In this document: positions 53,847 through 61,899 of the stretch, one piece after another
How the letters are laid out: each line of letters begins with the position of its first letter
How positions within the stretch are numbered: the first letter of the stretch is position 1
Program-made: the position numbers and the translations under genes
Origin: Chitinophagaceae bacterium IBVUCB1
GTDB lineage: Bacteria; Bacteroidota; Bacteroidia; Chitinophagales; Chitinophagaceae
Assembly: GCA_002127285.1 (NCBI GenBank)
Contig: NFUW01000001.1
Coordinates: 694,057-758,056 of the forward strand
Length of the DNA: 64,000 bases
Direction: 5' to 3'
Notes under the pieces: model-generated
Told to the model about the DNA's origin: nothing
The model's database searches: none
The model's input: only the letters and a program-made list of their open reading frames with translations

Positions 53847-55181
53847 ATGGAGTTTAACACAGGCGAAAGGGGTAATGCTACCATGCTGCGTGCCGAATAC
53901 TGGACGATAGGCAGGTGGTTCTCTTTCCTTATCATATTCACACTTGCGTGGGCAGGCATTTACCTTGCCGTACACTCAAGCTATGGGGTGCAGGGGCATG
54001 AATATGCCGGCTTTAATACCCAACAAGTACGCCAAATCAACCGCATACTTACCAGTAACGCGGGCGTGGTAGCCATAGAGCAAGCCCCGCCACAGCAGCC
54101 TGTCAATTTTATTGATAGTTCAGTTAGCAGCGTCAACGCATCGCCCAACGAAGTACAAACGATGGCACTTGGCTGCGATATGAATTGCCGTGCCGAAAAA
54201 GTATTGCTGTATGTAAACAGCGAGTTTGACGGCAAAGTAGCACCCGAACAACTACAATCTTTAAAACAATATATCAGCACGTTTGCACAGCAAGATGTGG
54301 GCATCTTTCTGGCAGACTATAAATTGAAAGTACGCTCCTACTTCTGGCTGGCAGGTCCGTTGATATATGCCGAGGTGGTTTTTTGGGTGGTAATAGGTGT
54401 AGTATGCAGCGTACTGTTTGCAACGGGCAATGCACTGCGCCGAAAAAACAAACGTGGTTTTGAAAACAAAGAAATCATGTACCAGTTGGCTAAGTTTTTC
54501 TACGCCCCGTTTTTAGCCGTGGTCATTTTACTGGCATACAATTACTTCAATCATACTACCACACTCAGCACCGCACTGGGGCAGGGCATTATCGTATTCG
54601 CATTCATCGCTGGCTTCTTCGCAGGCAGGTTTATGAACTTCCTCGATAGACTGAAAAGGTTGATACTACCCGCAGCAGGCGAAGACGAGGAGCAATCCAT
54701 GCCATCATACAACCAAGCCCATGCACCTGCACAGCAAGTACCCGTTACTGCCCATGTATCGCAAATAGAAGCGGTAGAGGCTATGTCGGTAGATGAAAAT
54801 GGCGAACTGAGCCCCGCTATGCAGCAAAAGAAAAAAGACGGCGAACTGGTAGATGTAGAGGTAGAAGTAAAACTGGATAATAGCGGCTTGTTTGACGAGG
54901 AACGCGATAATATCATCAGCCGCGGCTTCAGCAAAGCCATCGTAACGCTGCACAACGTAAACGGCAAAGAAATCATCCCCGCCAAAAAAACATTGGATAA
55001 AGACAATGCCATCTTTACCGCGTACAATGTTAAACCCGGCATCTACATAGCACGCGCCACACTATCGCAAAAGCTGCAAGACGAACATATCATAAACCTG
55101 TTTGGCGAACGCACAACCTACATCACTGCCGATAAGCCGGGGCTGGAACTATACATCCGCAAATACGAACTGATAGATTAA
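53847..55181 (+). CDS. unknown membrane protein with cytoplasmic/periplasmic domains
   Basis: 444 residues. One helix at about 28-48, a roughly 100-residue soluble domain with two Cys (LGCDMNCRAEK), then helices at about 170-195, 215-232 and 240-260, and a C-terminal soluble part of about 170 residues. That part starts with a charged low-complexity linker and ends as a beta-rich domain (GFSKAIVTLHNVNGKEI, NVKPGIYIARATL). I recognise no family. A terminator follows at 55203. Start could also be ATG 53883 (MLRAEYW). Confidence 0.8.
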   Translation: MEFNTGERGNATMLRAEYWTIGRWFSFLIIFTLAWAGIYLAVHSSYGVQGHEYAGFNTQQVRQINRILTSNAGVVAIEQAPPQQPVNFIDSSVSSVNASPNEVQTMALGCDMNCRAEKVLLYVNSEFDGKVAPEQLQSLKQYISTFAQQDVGIFLADYKLKVRSYFWLAGPLIYAEVVFWVVIGVVCSVLFATGNALRRKNKRGFENKEIMYQLAKFFYAPFLAVVILLAYNYFNHTTTLSTALGQGIIVFAFIAGFFAGRFMNFLDRLKRLILPAAGEDEEQSMPSYNQAHAPAQQVPVTAHVSQIEAVEAMSVDENGELSPAMQQKKKDGELVDVEVEVKLDNSGLFDEERDNIISRGFSKAIVTLHNVNGKEIIPAKKTLDKDNAIFTAYNVKPGIYIARATLSQKLQDEHIINLFGERTTYITADKPGLELYIRKYELID

Positions 55182-55202
55182 TGCATTTTCAACCACATAC
55201 AC

Positions 55203-55232
55203 AGGGCTGCTTATTGCAGCCCTTATTTTTTG
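55203..55232 (+). terminator. rho-independent terminator
   Basis: Stem AGGGCTGC / GCAGCCCT (55203-55210 with 55216-55223), loop TTATT, then TATTTTTT. Placed after the unknown membrane-protein gene. Confidence 0.88.
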
Positions 55233-55267
55233 CCACCAATGCCGAATAGCGTATTTTGCAAACGTAT

Positions 55268-55774
55268 ATGAAACAGGCATTGGCATTATTACTGGTATGG
55301 GTTAGCATCTGTACCACGCACGCGCAGGAACAGACTACACCATTACTAAGCCCCAGGGCATATGTTAAAACCAAACACGTAGATATATCTTACGGGCAAC
55401 CATCTGTGCGGGGGCGTGTCATATTCGGCGAGCTAGTACCTTACGGACAGGTATGGCGCGCGGGTGCCAATGAGGCTACCGAAATCACTTTTCGCAGAAA
55501 AGCCACACTGGCAGGCGTACCCGTTGATACGGGCACTTATTCATTCTTCGTCATCCCTGCCGAAAAAGAATGGCTAATAATACTGAACAAGCAACTGGGG
55601 CAATGGGGTGCTTATGAATACGATAAACACAAAGACAAAGATGTGCTGAAAGCACCCGTGCCTGTACAATCGCTCAGCAAGCCACAGGAAAAACTAAACT
55701 ACAAACTAAGTAAAAAAACACTCACCATTAGTTGGGACAAAACAAGCGTTTCCATACCACTCATAATTAACTAA
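55268..55774 (+). CDS. DUF2911-family secreted protein
   Basis: 168 residues from ATG 55268: signal peptide ending THAQ, then SPRAYVKTKHVDISYGQPSV, GRVIFGELVPYGQVWRAGAN and GTYSFFVIPAEKEWLIILN, the typical DUF2911 pattern. The function of the family is unknown; the fold is beta-rich and periplasmic or extracellular by signal. A near-match TATTTTG sits just before the start. The stop overlaps a possible gene remnant on the other strand. Confidence 0.88.
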   Translation: MKQALALLLVWVSICTTHAQEQTTPLLSPRAYVKTKHVDISYGQPSVRGRVIFGELVPYGQVWRAGANEATEITFRRKATLAGVPVDTGTYSFFVIPAEKEWLIILNKQLGQWGAYEYDKHKDKDVLKAPVPVQSLSKPQEKLNYKLSKKTLTISWDKTSVSIPLIIN

Positions 55775-55890
55775 GTGTTAATGAAAACAGCCTGCTGCAA
55801 GGCATTCACAAGTTCATCCATCATTCTTACCGTTTCGTCTTTATTAAGTTTTACATCGCGTAAACGGCGTAGTATCTTTATACCAGCTTC
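55771..55890 (-). pseudogene. possible gene remnant
   Basis: A 39-codon open stretch reads AGIKILRRLRDVKLNKDE, then TVRMMDELVNALQQAVFINT and a stop. The composition is protein-like and helical, but it is closed upstream by a TAA and has only an internal ATG pair. This could be the tail of a decayed gene. It overlaps the DUF2911 stop. Confidence is low. Confidence 0.3.
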
Positions 55891-55938
55891 TTAATTAATG
55901 TTAAGAGCATAGGAGTAAACATAGGTAAACGGCAATTT

Positions 55939-55968
55939 GCGGCGGGTTTTTCAACTCGCCGCTTTTTT
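55939..55968 (+). terminator. terminator-like hairpin
   Basis: GCGGCG (55939-55944) pairs with CGCCGC (55957-55962), followed by TTTTTT. It lies in the 321-nt gap between the DUF2911 and flavin reductase genes. Confidence 0.7.
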
Positions 55969-55971
55969 ATG

Positions 55972-56076
55972 CCCCTCCCTATCCTCCCCCAAGAGAAGGT
56001 GTTGATATTACATCACAACAATCTAAAGACAAGAAAATAATAAACCCCTCCTTGATAAGGGGTTGGGGAGGCTTTT
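55972..56076. repeat. CCCCTCC-type inverted repeat
   Basis: CCCCTCCCTATCCTCCCCC at 55972-55990 and AACCCCTCC-TTGATAAGGGGTTGGGGAGGC at 56043-56072 make an imperfect inverted pair with an internal hairpin (AACCCCT / AGGGGTT). This resembles interspersed elements frequent in Bacteroidota genomes. Confidence 0.6.
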
Positions 56077-56083
56077 ATTCCTT

Positions 56084-56091
56084 TACCTTTG
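56084..56091 (+). promoter_or_regulatory. -7 element TACCTTTG of flavin reductase gene
   Basis: TACCTTTG, then CGCC, then ATG 56096. Only 4 nt separate the element and the start codon, predicting a leaderless mRNA. Confidence 0.65.
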
Positions 56092-56095
56092 CGCC

Positions 56096-56977
56096 ATGAA
56101 GATTGTACCCGGAGAAATCAAGACGGCAGACTTACACGCTTATTTATTAGGAGCCATCGCGCCACGCCCCATTTGCTTTGCCAGCACAGTAGATAAAGAT
56201 GGCAATGCCAACCTGTCGCCATTCAGCTTTTTCAACGTATTCGGCAGCAAGCCCCCTATATTGGTATTTTCGCCTGCCCGCCGTGTACGCGACAATACCA
56301 TCAAGCATACACTCGAAAATATTTACGAAACCAAAGAAGTTGTCATCAATGTAGTGAGCTACAATATGGTGCAACAAATGAGCCTCGCCAGTTGCGAATA
56401 CCCGAAGGGTGTCAGCGAGTTTACCAAGAGTGGCTTTACACCCGTAAAGAGCGATATGGTGCATGCATTCCGTGTAAAGGAATCGCCCGCGCAGTTGGAG
56501 TGTAAAGTAACGCGGGTAATAGAAACGGGCAACGAGGGCGGTGCCGGCAACCTCATCATCTGCGAAGTATTGTGTATGCACATCAACGACGAGGTGCTGA
56601 ATGAACATGGCAAGATAGATCCGCACAAAATAGACCTTGTGGCCCGCATGGGTGCCGATTATTACTGCCGTGCATCGGGCAACGCGGTGTTTGAAGTGCC
56701 AAAGCCAAACCTGCAACTGGGTATAGGTATAGACAGCCTACCCGATGGTATACGCAATAGCCCTGTGCTGACGGGCAACAACCTGGGCTTACTTGGCAAT
56801 AGCACAGCTATACCTATAGTAGATACCGTGCTCTACGACGACAGGCTGACACATATACTGCGAGATAACAGCAACGACGAACAAACACTCACTACTGCGC
56901 TGCACCACTATGCCAAAGAACTGCTTGACGAAGGTGATGTAAACAAAGCTTGGCAAGTGCTGCTGGCAGGTGGATAG
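56096..56977 (+). CDS. flavin reductase-family protein (FMN-binding split barrel)
   Basis: 293 residues from ATG 56096. Conserved LLGAIAPRPICFASTVDKDG, NLSPFSFFNVFGSKPPILVF and RVRDNTIKHTLENI mark the flavin reductase-like/DIM6-NTAB fold, which binds FMN and reduces flavins with NAD(P)H or acts in oxygenase systems. The substrate is unknown. The frame continues upstream to 56063, but the promoter element lies inside that extension, so the later ATG is used. No partner oxygenase is adjacent. Confidence 0.88.
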   Translation: MKIVPGEIKTADLHAYLLGAIAPRPICFASTVDKDGNANLSPFSFFNVFGSKPPILVFSPARRVRDNTIKHTLENIYETKEVVINVVSYNMVQQMSLASCEYPKGVSEFTKSGFTPVKSDMVHAFRVKESPAQLECKVTRVIETGNEGGAGNLIICEVLCMHINDEVLNEHGKIDPHKIDLVARMGADYYCRASGNAVFEVPKPNLQLGIGIDSLPDGIRNSPVLTGNNLGLLGNSTAIPIVDTVLYDDRLTHILRDNSNDEQTLTTALHHYAKELLDEGDVNKAWQVLLAGG

Positions 56978-57151
56978 GGCTTGTTGAGGACTAAGCATTT
57001 ACTTTATTAATTTTCACTTTGCTATCGGGCATTTTTAACAATGCCAGAAAAAATTCTCCCTTTGAAGGGAGACCGATGCTGCGTACAGCAGTATCAGAGG
57101 GATGTGAACGCGCGCCAAGCATATTCAATAACTAATGCACACCCCCAACTG

Positions 57152-57179
57152 CTATGCTGAACGCAGTGAAGCATCTGCC
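57152..57179. repeat. partial copy of interspersed repeat
   Basis: CTATGCTGAACGCAGTGAAG followed by CATCTGCC, matching the complement of 21438-21528 over its GAAGCATCTGCC core; a nearby AAGCATTAGT (57182) is shared as well. Confidence 0.7.
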
Positions 57180-57307
57180 AAAGCATTAGTACCCAAGCCA
57201 GACTTTGCACCTTAGCGTCTTTGCGGTAATAATGATTACGTCATAATAAGATAAAAATGCGTATATTTGCTATAATAAAAAGCTCTTTGAAAAAGGCATT
57301 CAATAAT

Positions 57308-57440
57308 TTGTTGCGTTTTGTTGCAATTCGCAGGTTTCTTTGAAAAATGCAACAATTTTCTTTTTATATTGTTGTTAATCAACGAGTTAAGAAGAGTACG
57401 ATTTCGATAAAAATGCAACAAATACACAAAATTGCAACAA
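57308..57440. promoter_or_regulatory. cluster of TGCAACAA boxes before uvrB
   Basis: TTGTTGCG (57308-57315), TTGTTGCA (57318-57325), TGCAACAA (57348-57355), TGCAACAA (57414-57421) and TGCAACAA (57433-57440). The last lies about 21 nt before the -7 element, at the -33 position. A protein-binding site cluster is inferred. Confidence 0.5.
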
Positions 57441-57461
57441 CTAAGCAGCGTACTAAAATCC

Positions 57462-57469
57462 TACATTTG
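57462..57469 (+). promoter_or_regulatory. -7 element TACATTTG of uvrB
   Basis: TACATTTG matches TAnnTTTG and lies 39 nt before the uvrB ATG. Confidence 0.6.
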
Positions 57470-57508
57470 CTTATTACTTTATACTCACTACTTACGACTG
57501 TCTAAAAT

Positions 57509-59536
57509 ATGTTCACTATCAACCGTCCATACTCCCCCGCCGGCGACCAGCCCACTGCCATTGCAGAACTGGTTAAAGGCATACATGAGGGAGAAAAGTT
57601 TCAGACACTGCTCGGCGTTACGGGTAGCGGTAAAACTTTTACGATGGCAAACGTGATACAGGAAGTGCAACGCCCCACGTTGGTGCTTACACACAACAAA
57701 ACACTGGTAGCACAATTGTATGGCGAGTTCAGGCAGTTTTTCCCCGATAATGCGGTAGAGTATTTCGTCAGTTATTACGACTACTACCAGCCCGAAGCAT
57801 ACATACCAACATCAGATACCTATATAGAAAAAGACCTGAGCATCAACGAAGAATTAGAGAAGTTGCGCCTGCGGGCAACAAGCAGCTTACTTAGCGGGCG
57901 AAGAGATATAATAGTGGTGGCATCTGTTAGCTGTATATATGGTATGGGCAATCCTACAGACTATGCGGCGGGTATCATCCGCCTGAACAAAGGCGACAAT
58001 ATCGGGCGCAATCAGTTTCTGCACCGCATGGTGAATGCGTTGTACTCACGCAGTCAGGGCGAGTTTGCAAGGGGTACCTTCAGGGTACAGGGCGATACAG
58101 TTGACATTAACCTGCCTTATGTGGACTATGGCTACCGCATCACTTTCTTTGGCGACGAGGTAGAAGAGATTGAAAGCTTTGAAACCGATACAGGCAAGCG
58201 CATTGGCACGATGCAGAACGCTGCCATCTTTCCTGCCAATCTGTATGTAGCGCCTAAAGACCAACTGGCGCAAATCATCCACGAGATACAGGATGAGGTA
58301 CATAAACAGCACGAGTATTTTAAAAGCATCGGCAAGCACATAGAAGCGCAGCGCATCAAAGAGCGTGTGAACTATGATTTGGAGATGATACAGGAGCTTG
58401 GCTATTGCAGCGGCATCGAAAACTATTCACGCTTTCTCGACCGTCGTAAGCCGGGCACACGCCCGTTCTGCCTGCTCGATTATTTTCCGGATGACTTTCT
58501 GATGGTGATAGACGAGAGCCATGTAACCATACCGCAGATAAGCGGCATGTATGGCGGCGACCGCAGCCGCAAGCTGAACCTTGTGGACTTTGGCTTCCGT
58601 TTGCCAAGTGCACTGGATAACCGCCCGCTGAACTTTCATGAGTTTGAAGGCTTACTCAATCAGGTAGTGTTTGTGAGTGCTACGCCGGGCGATTATGAAC
58701 TGGAACAAACAGGTGGTGTGGTAGCTGAGCAGGTTGTGCGCCCAACAGGACTGCTGGACCCACCGATTGAGATACGCCCCAGCATCAACCAGATAGACGA
58801 CCTGCTGGACGAGATAGACAAGCGCATCAAAAAAGGCGACCGTGTATTGGTAACTACTCTTACCAAACGCATGGCAGAGGAGATGGATAAATACCTGAAA
58901 CGCATCAACATCAACAGCCGCTACATACACAGCGAGGTAGATACACTGGAACGTGTAGAGATACTACGCGACCTGCGGCTCGGCAATATAGATGTGTTGG
59001 TAGGCGTGAACCTGTTGCGGGAAGGATTGGACTTGCCCGAGGTATCGCTGATGGCGATACTGGATGCGGACAAAGAAGGCTTTCTGCGCAATGTACGCTC
59101 GCTGACGCAGATGGCGGGGCGCGCGGCGCGTAATGCGGATGGGCTTGTCATCTTCTATGCCGATAAGGTAACCGAGAGTATGCAAAAAACGATAGACGAA
59201 ACCAACCGCCGCCGTGATAAACAGATAGCCTATAACCTGCAGCATGGCATTACGCCACGCACGGTTATCAAATCGAAAGAAGAGGTGTTTAAACAAACAT
59301 CGGTATTGGAGATAAAGGGCTATGACGAAAATAATAAGTATGCCATACACGAAGCAGTAAACACACAAGCTGCCGAAGATGAGGTAGAATACAAAACCAT
59401 TGCCCAACTGGACAAGCTGATAACCAAAACCAAGAAAGACATGGAGAAAGCTGCCAAAGAACTGGACTTTATGGAAGCCGCCAGATTGCGCGATAAGATG
59501 TTTCAACTACAAAAAGAAAAAGAGGGGATGAAATGA
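57509..59536 (+). CDS. uvrB: excinuclease ABC subunit B
   Basis: 675 residues. Walker A GVTGSGKTFT (36-45), the beta-hairpin region YDYYQPEAYIPTSDTYIEKD, helicase motifs (MVIDESHVTIPQ, FVSATPGDYE, GVNLLREGLDLPEVSL, QMAGRAARN), and a C-terminal UVR domain for UvrC contact (KDMEKAAKELDFMEAARLRD). It is the damage-verification helicase of nucleotide excision repair. The length is normal. A cluster of short repeated boxes precedes the promoter. The next gene starts 1 nt after the stop. Confidence 0.98.
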   Translation: MFTINRPYSPAGDQPTAIAELVKGIHEGEKFQTLLGVTGSGKTFTMANVIQEVQRPTLVLTHNKTLVAQLYGEFRQFFPDNAVEYFVSYYDYYQPEAYIPTSDTYIEKDLSINEELEKLRLRATSSLLSGRRDIIVVASVSCIYGMGNPTDYAAGIIRLNKGDNIGRNQFLHRMVNALYSRSQGEFARGTFRVQGDTVDINLPYVDYGYRITFFGDEVEEIESFETDTGKRIGTMQNAAIFPANLYVAPKDQLAQIIHEIQDEVHKQHEYFKSIGKHIEAQRIKERVNYDLEMIQELGYCSGIENYSRFLDRRKPGTRPFCLLDYFPDDFLMVIDESHVTIPQISGMYGGDRSRKLNLVDFGFRLPSALDNRPLNFHEFEGLLNQVVFVSATPGDYELEQTGGVVAEQVVRPTGLLDPPIEIRPSINQIDDLLDEIDKRIKKGDRVLVTTLTKRMAEEMDKYLKRININSRYIHSEVDTLERVEILRDLRLGNIDVLVGVNLLREGLDLPEVSLMAILDADKEGFLRNVRSLTQMAGRAARNADGLVIFYADKVTESMQKTIDETNRRRDKQIAYNLQHGITPRTVIKSKEEVFKQTSVLEIKGYDENNKYAIHEAVNTQAAEDEVEYKTIAQLDKLITKTKKDMEKAAKELDFMEAARLRDKMFQLQKEKEGMK

Positions 59537-59537
59537 T

Positions 59538-59936
59538 ATGAAATTAATATTGCTTGCATTAATGCTAATAGTAAACATGCCTGCAAATTCGCAGACGTTG
59601 AATGACATTGATGTGCTCGAAAAACGAAATCAAGAATGCTTAGACGAGGGATTACAGATGTTAAAATGCATGTCTGATTACTACAACCAAATGGACAGTA
59701 TGCTTAATGTTGCTTATAAGGCTTGTAAGAAAAGGTTGTCAACATCTCAAATGAAAATATTAAAAGACGAACAGATTGCATGGTTGAAGAAAAGAGATAT
59801 TTATTTCAAAAAACTTAGAAGTGATATTATTAAATCAGAACATCATGTTAGTGAACTACAGCGTCTAGAGATGTTTCTTGAAATGAACAATTTTATTGAG
59901 GAGAGAGTAAGGGCGTTAATAGGCAAACTCAAGTAA
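59538..59936 (+). CDS. LprI-like (DUF1311) secreted protein
   Basis: 132 residues with signal peptide (ending ANSQ). Mature part: QECLDEGLQMLKCMSDYYNQ, DSMLNVAYKACKKRLS, LKDEQIAWLKKRD, matching the LprI/DUF1311 pattern of paired Cys and the QxxWxxxRD segment. Some members inhibit lysozyme, but the role here is unknown. The base composition is more A/T-rich than that of uvrB. It starts 1 nt after uvrB and overlaps the convergent BatA gene by 8 nt. Confidence 0.75.
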   Translation: MKLILLALMLIVNMPANSQTLNDIDVLEKRNQECLDEGLQMLKCMSDYYNQMDSMLNVAYKACKKRLSTSQMKILKDEQIAWLKKRDIYFKKLRSDIIKSEHHVSELQRLEMFLEMNNFIEERVRALIGKLK

Positions 59937-60939
59937 CACTCCTGAAAACCGTATAACGCAATACAACCTCAAGCAATAAACATATAATAGCTATCAGTGC
60001 GAAAGGGAAGAACAATTCTGTATAATGCTTATAGCTGCTGATTTCAATTTTGGTCTTTTCGAGTTTGTCAATGTCTTTGTATATAGTAGCTAATGAGGCG
60101 TTGTTGGTAGCACGGTAATACTTACCGCCTGTTTCGTTGGCTATCTTGCGCATCAGTGGTTCGTCTATCTGTACGGGCATCATTTGTTTTTGTATGCCGA
60201 ATGGAGTTTGTACAGGGTAAGGAGCCTGCCCCATGCTGCCCACGCCAATGGTATATACGCGCACTTTGTAGCTCTTGGCAATTTCCAGTGCAGTCATCGG
60301 GTCTATCAGGCCGGTGTTGTTTACACCATCTGTCAGCAGTATCAGTACGCGGCTTTTACCTTTTGCATAGCGCAGCCTGTCAACCCCTGTAGCAAGCCCC
60401 ATACCAATGGCAGTACCGTCTTGCAGCATACCGCTTTTAATATTACTTAGTTGTTCTTTGAGTACGTTATGGTCTATGGTAATAGGGCATTGTGTAAAGC
60501 TCTCACCAGAGAAGATAACTAAGCCGAGCCTGTCTGTAGGGCGGCGGCTTACAAAGTCGAGGGCTACTTTCTTGGCAGCCTCTATGCGGTTGGGTTGCAA
60601 GTCTTCTGCCAGCATACTACCCGATACGTCTATAGACAGCACAATATCTACCCCCTCGCTATCAATATTCTCTGTTGTATTGCTCGATTGCGGGCGAGCC
60701 AATGCGACCGTCAGTGCTATCAATGCCAGTATGCGAAGCGCAAATAATAAAGGACGCAGCCGTACACGCCAAGTGGGCTTCACTCTTGCAATGCCAGCCA
60801 ACGTGGTCATACGTATAGCAGGGTTATCTTTTAGTTTGCTGCGTTGCTGCCACCATATCATAAAAGGAATCAGCAGCAGCAACCCGAAGAATAAAGGGTG
60901 TGCGAAACTTAAGTGTTTAAAGTCGAGCAAGGCACTCAT
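59929..60939 (-). CDS. batA: BatA-type VWA-domain membrane protein
   Basis: 336 residues. Two N-terminal membrane helices, a von Willebrand type A domain with MIDAS motif VLSIDVSGSM (D-x-S-x-S) and the Thr/Asp positions in LQDGTAIGMGLA and LILLTDGVNNTG, and a C-terminal helix. Bat proteins (Bacteroides aerotolerance) work in the envelope with MoxR and DUF58 partners. Start overlaps the upstream BatD-like gene by 4 nt (ATGA), so translation is coupled. Confidence 0.9.
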   Translation of the reverse strand: MSALLDFKHLSFAHPLFFGLLLLIPFMIWWQQRSKLKDNPAIRMTTLAGIARVKPTWRVRLRPLLFALRILALIALTVALARPQSSNTTENIDSEGVDIVLSIDVSGSMLAEDLQPNRIEAAKKVALDFVSRRPTDRLGLVIFSGESFTQCPITIDHNVLKEQLSNIKSGMLQDGTAIGMGLATGVDRLRYAKGKSRVLILLTDGVNNTGLIDPMTALEIAKSYKVRVYTIGVGSMGQAPYPVQTPFGIQKQMMPVQIDEPLMRKIANETGGKYYRATNNASLATIYKDIDKLEKTKIEISSYKHYTELFFPFALIAIICLLLEVVLRYTVFRSVT

Positions 60940-61895
60940 GATGCAGCAGGGGTTTGAGGTTCAACAACTACTACAGGCTTGGTGGCTAAAACAAATTCCT
61001 TTGCATAGTCCATAGCCGATAAATGCTCTTGTGGTGTGGGTTGTGCTTTGGCAAACTTAGCCAAGTCTGCGATGTAGAATATATTAGACAGCAACATGCG
61101 GTGTGCGGTCATTTCTTTGTGCAGTGCTACTTTGTGCAATATCTCGTCAGATGTCAGTTCCATTACATTCACACCAAAGCGCTCTTCTATATACAGCCTG
61201 AGTGTATCTACCAATTGGGTATGGTATTCTTTGGGTTGATTGTTTTGCCAAAGTTGTTGTTGCTCCAACTCGGCCAGTAAACGCAGGGCTTTTTCGTTTG
61301 GTGTTTCTTTGGGTGGTGCGGGTGCAGCAACGGGTATATGCGTTTTCTTATTGCGGATAAAATAGACGACGACTACGGTTACTAATACAATCAGTATAAT
61401 AGCACCGATGATGTAGCCGATATAATCGAGCCAAGTTGATTGCACCTGCATGATGCCCTTAATCCCTTTGAAAGGCTGCGTAGTATCAACTGCTACTGTC
61501 TGCACCAACATAGGGAAAGAGTCTGTCTGCAATGTTTGTGGTGTGCCGTTGGCAGGCAGTATGGTAAATGTAAAGGGTGGTACAGTGTGCATGCCCGAGT
61601 CAAAGCCTGTTATGAGCAGGCGTTGTTTGTAAGTAGTCAGGTTGCCTTTTTTGATGGTATCAATCTTGCCTTTCTCTACTATCTCCAAACCATTAAACGT
61701 ATCGGGTATGGCAGCCCATTGCAGTTTGCTGGTAGCAGTGTTGTGTTGCGCTTCTACAAACAGCCTCGCATGGTCACCCACCATTATTTGCGCAGCATCT
61801 ATACGTGCACCTACTTTCTCGTCTTGCGCTATGGCAGTGTAGCCTGCCAGCATTAGCAGTAAGCATAGATGATATGTAAGTATCCTTGTCGTCAT
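60936..61895 (-). CDS. BatD-like membrane protein
   Basis: 319 residues: signal peptide (ending AIAQ), a beta-rich periplasmic domain (QIMVGDHARLFVEAQH, MHTVPPFTFTILP), one membrane helix (about 168-190) and a cytoplasmic helical tail (LVDTLRLYIEERFGV, ELTSDEILHKV). This matches short BatD/DUF4381-like proteins encoded between DUF58 and BatA. It begins 4 nt after the DUF58 gene and overlaps batA by 4 nt. Confidence 0.8.
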   Translation of the reverse strand: MTTRILTYHLCLLLMLAGYTAIAQDEKVGARIDAAQIMVGDHARLFVEAQHNTATSKLQWAAIPDTFNGLEIVEKGKIDTIKKGNLTTYKQRLLITGFDSGMHTVPPFTFTILPANGTPQTLQTDSFPMLVQTVAVDTTQPFKGIKGIMQVQSTWLDYIGYIIGAIILIVLVTVVVVYFIRNKKTHIPVAAPAPPKETPNEKALRLLAELEQQQLWQNNQPKEYHTQLVDTLRLYIEERFGVNVMELTSDEILHKVALHKEMTAHRMLLSNIFYIADLAKFAKAQPTPQEHLSAMDYAKEFVLATKPVVVVEPQTPAAS

Positions 61896-61899
61896 GCCA

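Larger units (their letters stand above)
56978..57508. other. long intergenic region upstream of uvrB
   Basis: 531 nt without a supported gene. It contains a CTCCCTTTGAAGGGAG palindrome (57056-57071), a partial copy of the repeat at 21438 (57152-57179), an AT-rich half with five TGCAACAA-type boxes (57308-57440) and the uvrB -7 element at 57462. Confidence 0.7.
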
